The translations under genes were made by a program, and so were the position numbers. Positions 43,501 to 44,113 of a stretch of DNA of 44,113 bases are shown piece by piece. This DNA is from Branchiostoma floridae (Eukaryota; Chordata; Leptocardii; Amphioxiformes; Branchiostomatidae). The notes beneath the pieces are model-generated. The model was not told the origin of the DNA, ran no database searches, and saw nothing but the letters and a program-made list of their open reading frames with translations. Location: NCBI RefSeq assembly GCF_000003815.2, contig NC_049997.1:5766982-5811094 (forward strand), written 5' to 3'. Every line of letters begins with the position of its first letter. The stretch's first letter is position 1.

Positions 43501-44092
43501 TTTACTCCCACATCTACTTCAGATTAGTTGACGGACTGTACAGTAATTCTACGTATGCTCAGTGTGCAACGTCTATTCTGTGAGTTTGACCATCTACGGG
43601 CAAATGATCAAGCGACCCAGTGCAAGAAGAAAAAAGAAATGGCCAGCAAAAGTATATTCTGAGCACCCACCCCCCCAGAAAAAAGACGGAAAATGGCCCC
43701 AGACTGTCTGTTATGGAGGCTATCATGATATAAAGTTTGTCAGTGGCTCGGATTTGATCAGATCGCAAAGCTCAGGGCTTTTTTCTTTATTACATTGGCT
43801 CTAATAGATACTTTCTATGGAAAAGAGTTTCCATTTTGAGTGACTACTCCCCTGTCACGTTATTTGACCAGATGTTAGTTTCACACACACAAAAACAACA
43901 ACAAGTCCGTGTGTTTATGAAGATGACATCTGTCCATCCTGTAGCCCGCATGGAGCCAATCCCTGGTTAACTCTTGCCCCGTGCCGAACTGACTTTTGCT
44001 TATTTCTCTTGTATCCTGGAGAAATAAACATCGGTAAGTCATTAGGGTTGGGAATTTATAAGGTTCCCTGGCCCGTGCGGGCGTTGGTGTGG
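40583..44092. other. unique non-coding stretch
   Basis: No exon is recognised. A CpG-richer patch lies at 42880-43100. A dispersed-repeat end resembling GTTTATGAAGATGACATC lies near 43913. Confidence 0.4.
41534..41546 (+). promoter_or_regulatory. X-box-like motif
   Basis: GTCTCCTAGCAAC fits the RFX X-box pattern with one mismatch in the left half site. Other motifs nearby (CATTGTTT, GAACAAAGG) are SOX/TCF-like. Confidence 0.25.
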
Positions 44093-44094
44093 GG

Positions 44095-44113
44095 TAATCT
44101 CCAAGCAGATCAT
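44095..44113 (+). mobile_element. left end of MITE family at window edge
   Basis: AATCTCCAAGCAGATCAT is the terminus of the 15886/29653 family. The rest lies beyond the window. Confidence 0.55.

Overview
The window looks like animal nuclear DNA, most likely from a lancelet (Branchiostoma) or a similar invertebrate deuterostome. The reasons are its AT-rich non-coding character, five runs of N from draft assembly, a spliced coding exon, dense short inverted-repeat transposons, 5'-truncated non-LTR retrotransposons, tRNA-headed SINEs, and long CA, GT and tetranucleotide arrays. There is no operon-like gene packing. The lancelet call is inference from the style of the repeats. No species-diagnostic gene is present.

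Only one stretch reads as host coding sequence: a short 3'-terminal exon at 14938-15063 (+), with a good splice acceptor and a stop codon, from a gene I do not recognise. I could not identify any of its upstream exons. Everything else is intronic or intergenic. Most long open frames are chance, or arise from CA/GT arrays or from N runs.

Layout: 1-3.2 kb holds a minus-strand tRNA-derived SINE and a complete pogo/Tigger-like non-autonomous element. 3.2-8.1 kb is non-coding, with an imperfect duplication, an AP-1/octamer block and a three-copy repeat. 8.4-9.3 kb is a minus-strand LINE 3' fragment with a pentanucleotide tail. 9.3-15 kb carries several inverted-repeat elements, a 212-bp tandem duplication, and a second pogo-like copy ending 40 bp before the exon. 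15.9-20.2 kb contains a small element with 9-10 bp target duplications and a 2.56-kb foldback element, whose ~870-bp arms are built of ~120-bp subrepeats around a spacer of ~162-bp tandem repeats. 22-25 kb is rich in LINE tails, minisatellites and another inverted-repeat element. 25.3-25.5 kb (minus strand) contains a sequence that folds as a hammerhead ribozyme, in what looks like a Penelope-like retroelement remnant. 26.2-34.8 kb has more DNA-transposon copies, a cluster of nuclear-receptor half-site pairs, and a second LINE fragment. 35-44.1 kb is largely unique non-coding DNA with GT arrays and a few dense transcription-factor motif clusters.

No set of genes works together here. The biology is that of mobile elements and possible regulatory DNA flanking the end of one host gene.
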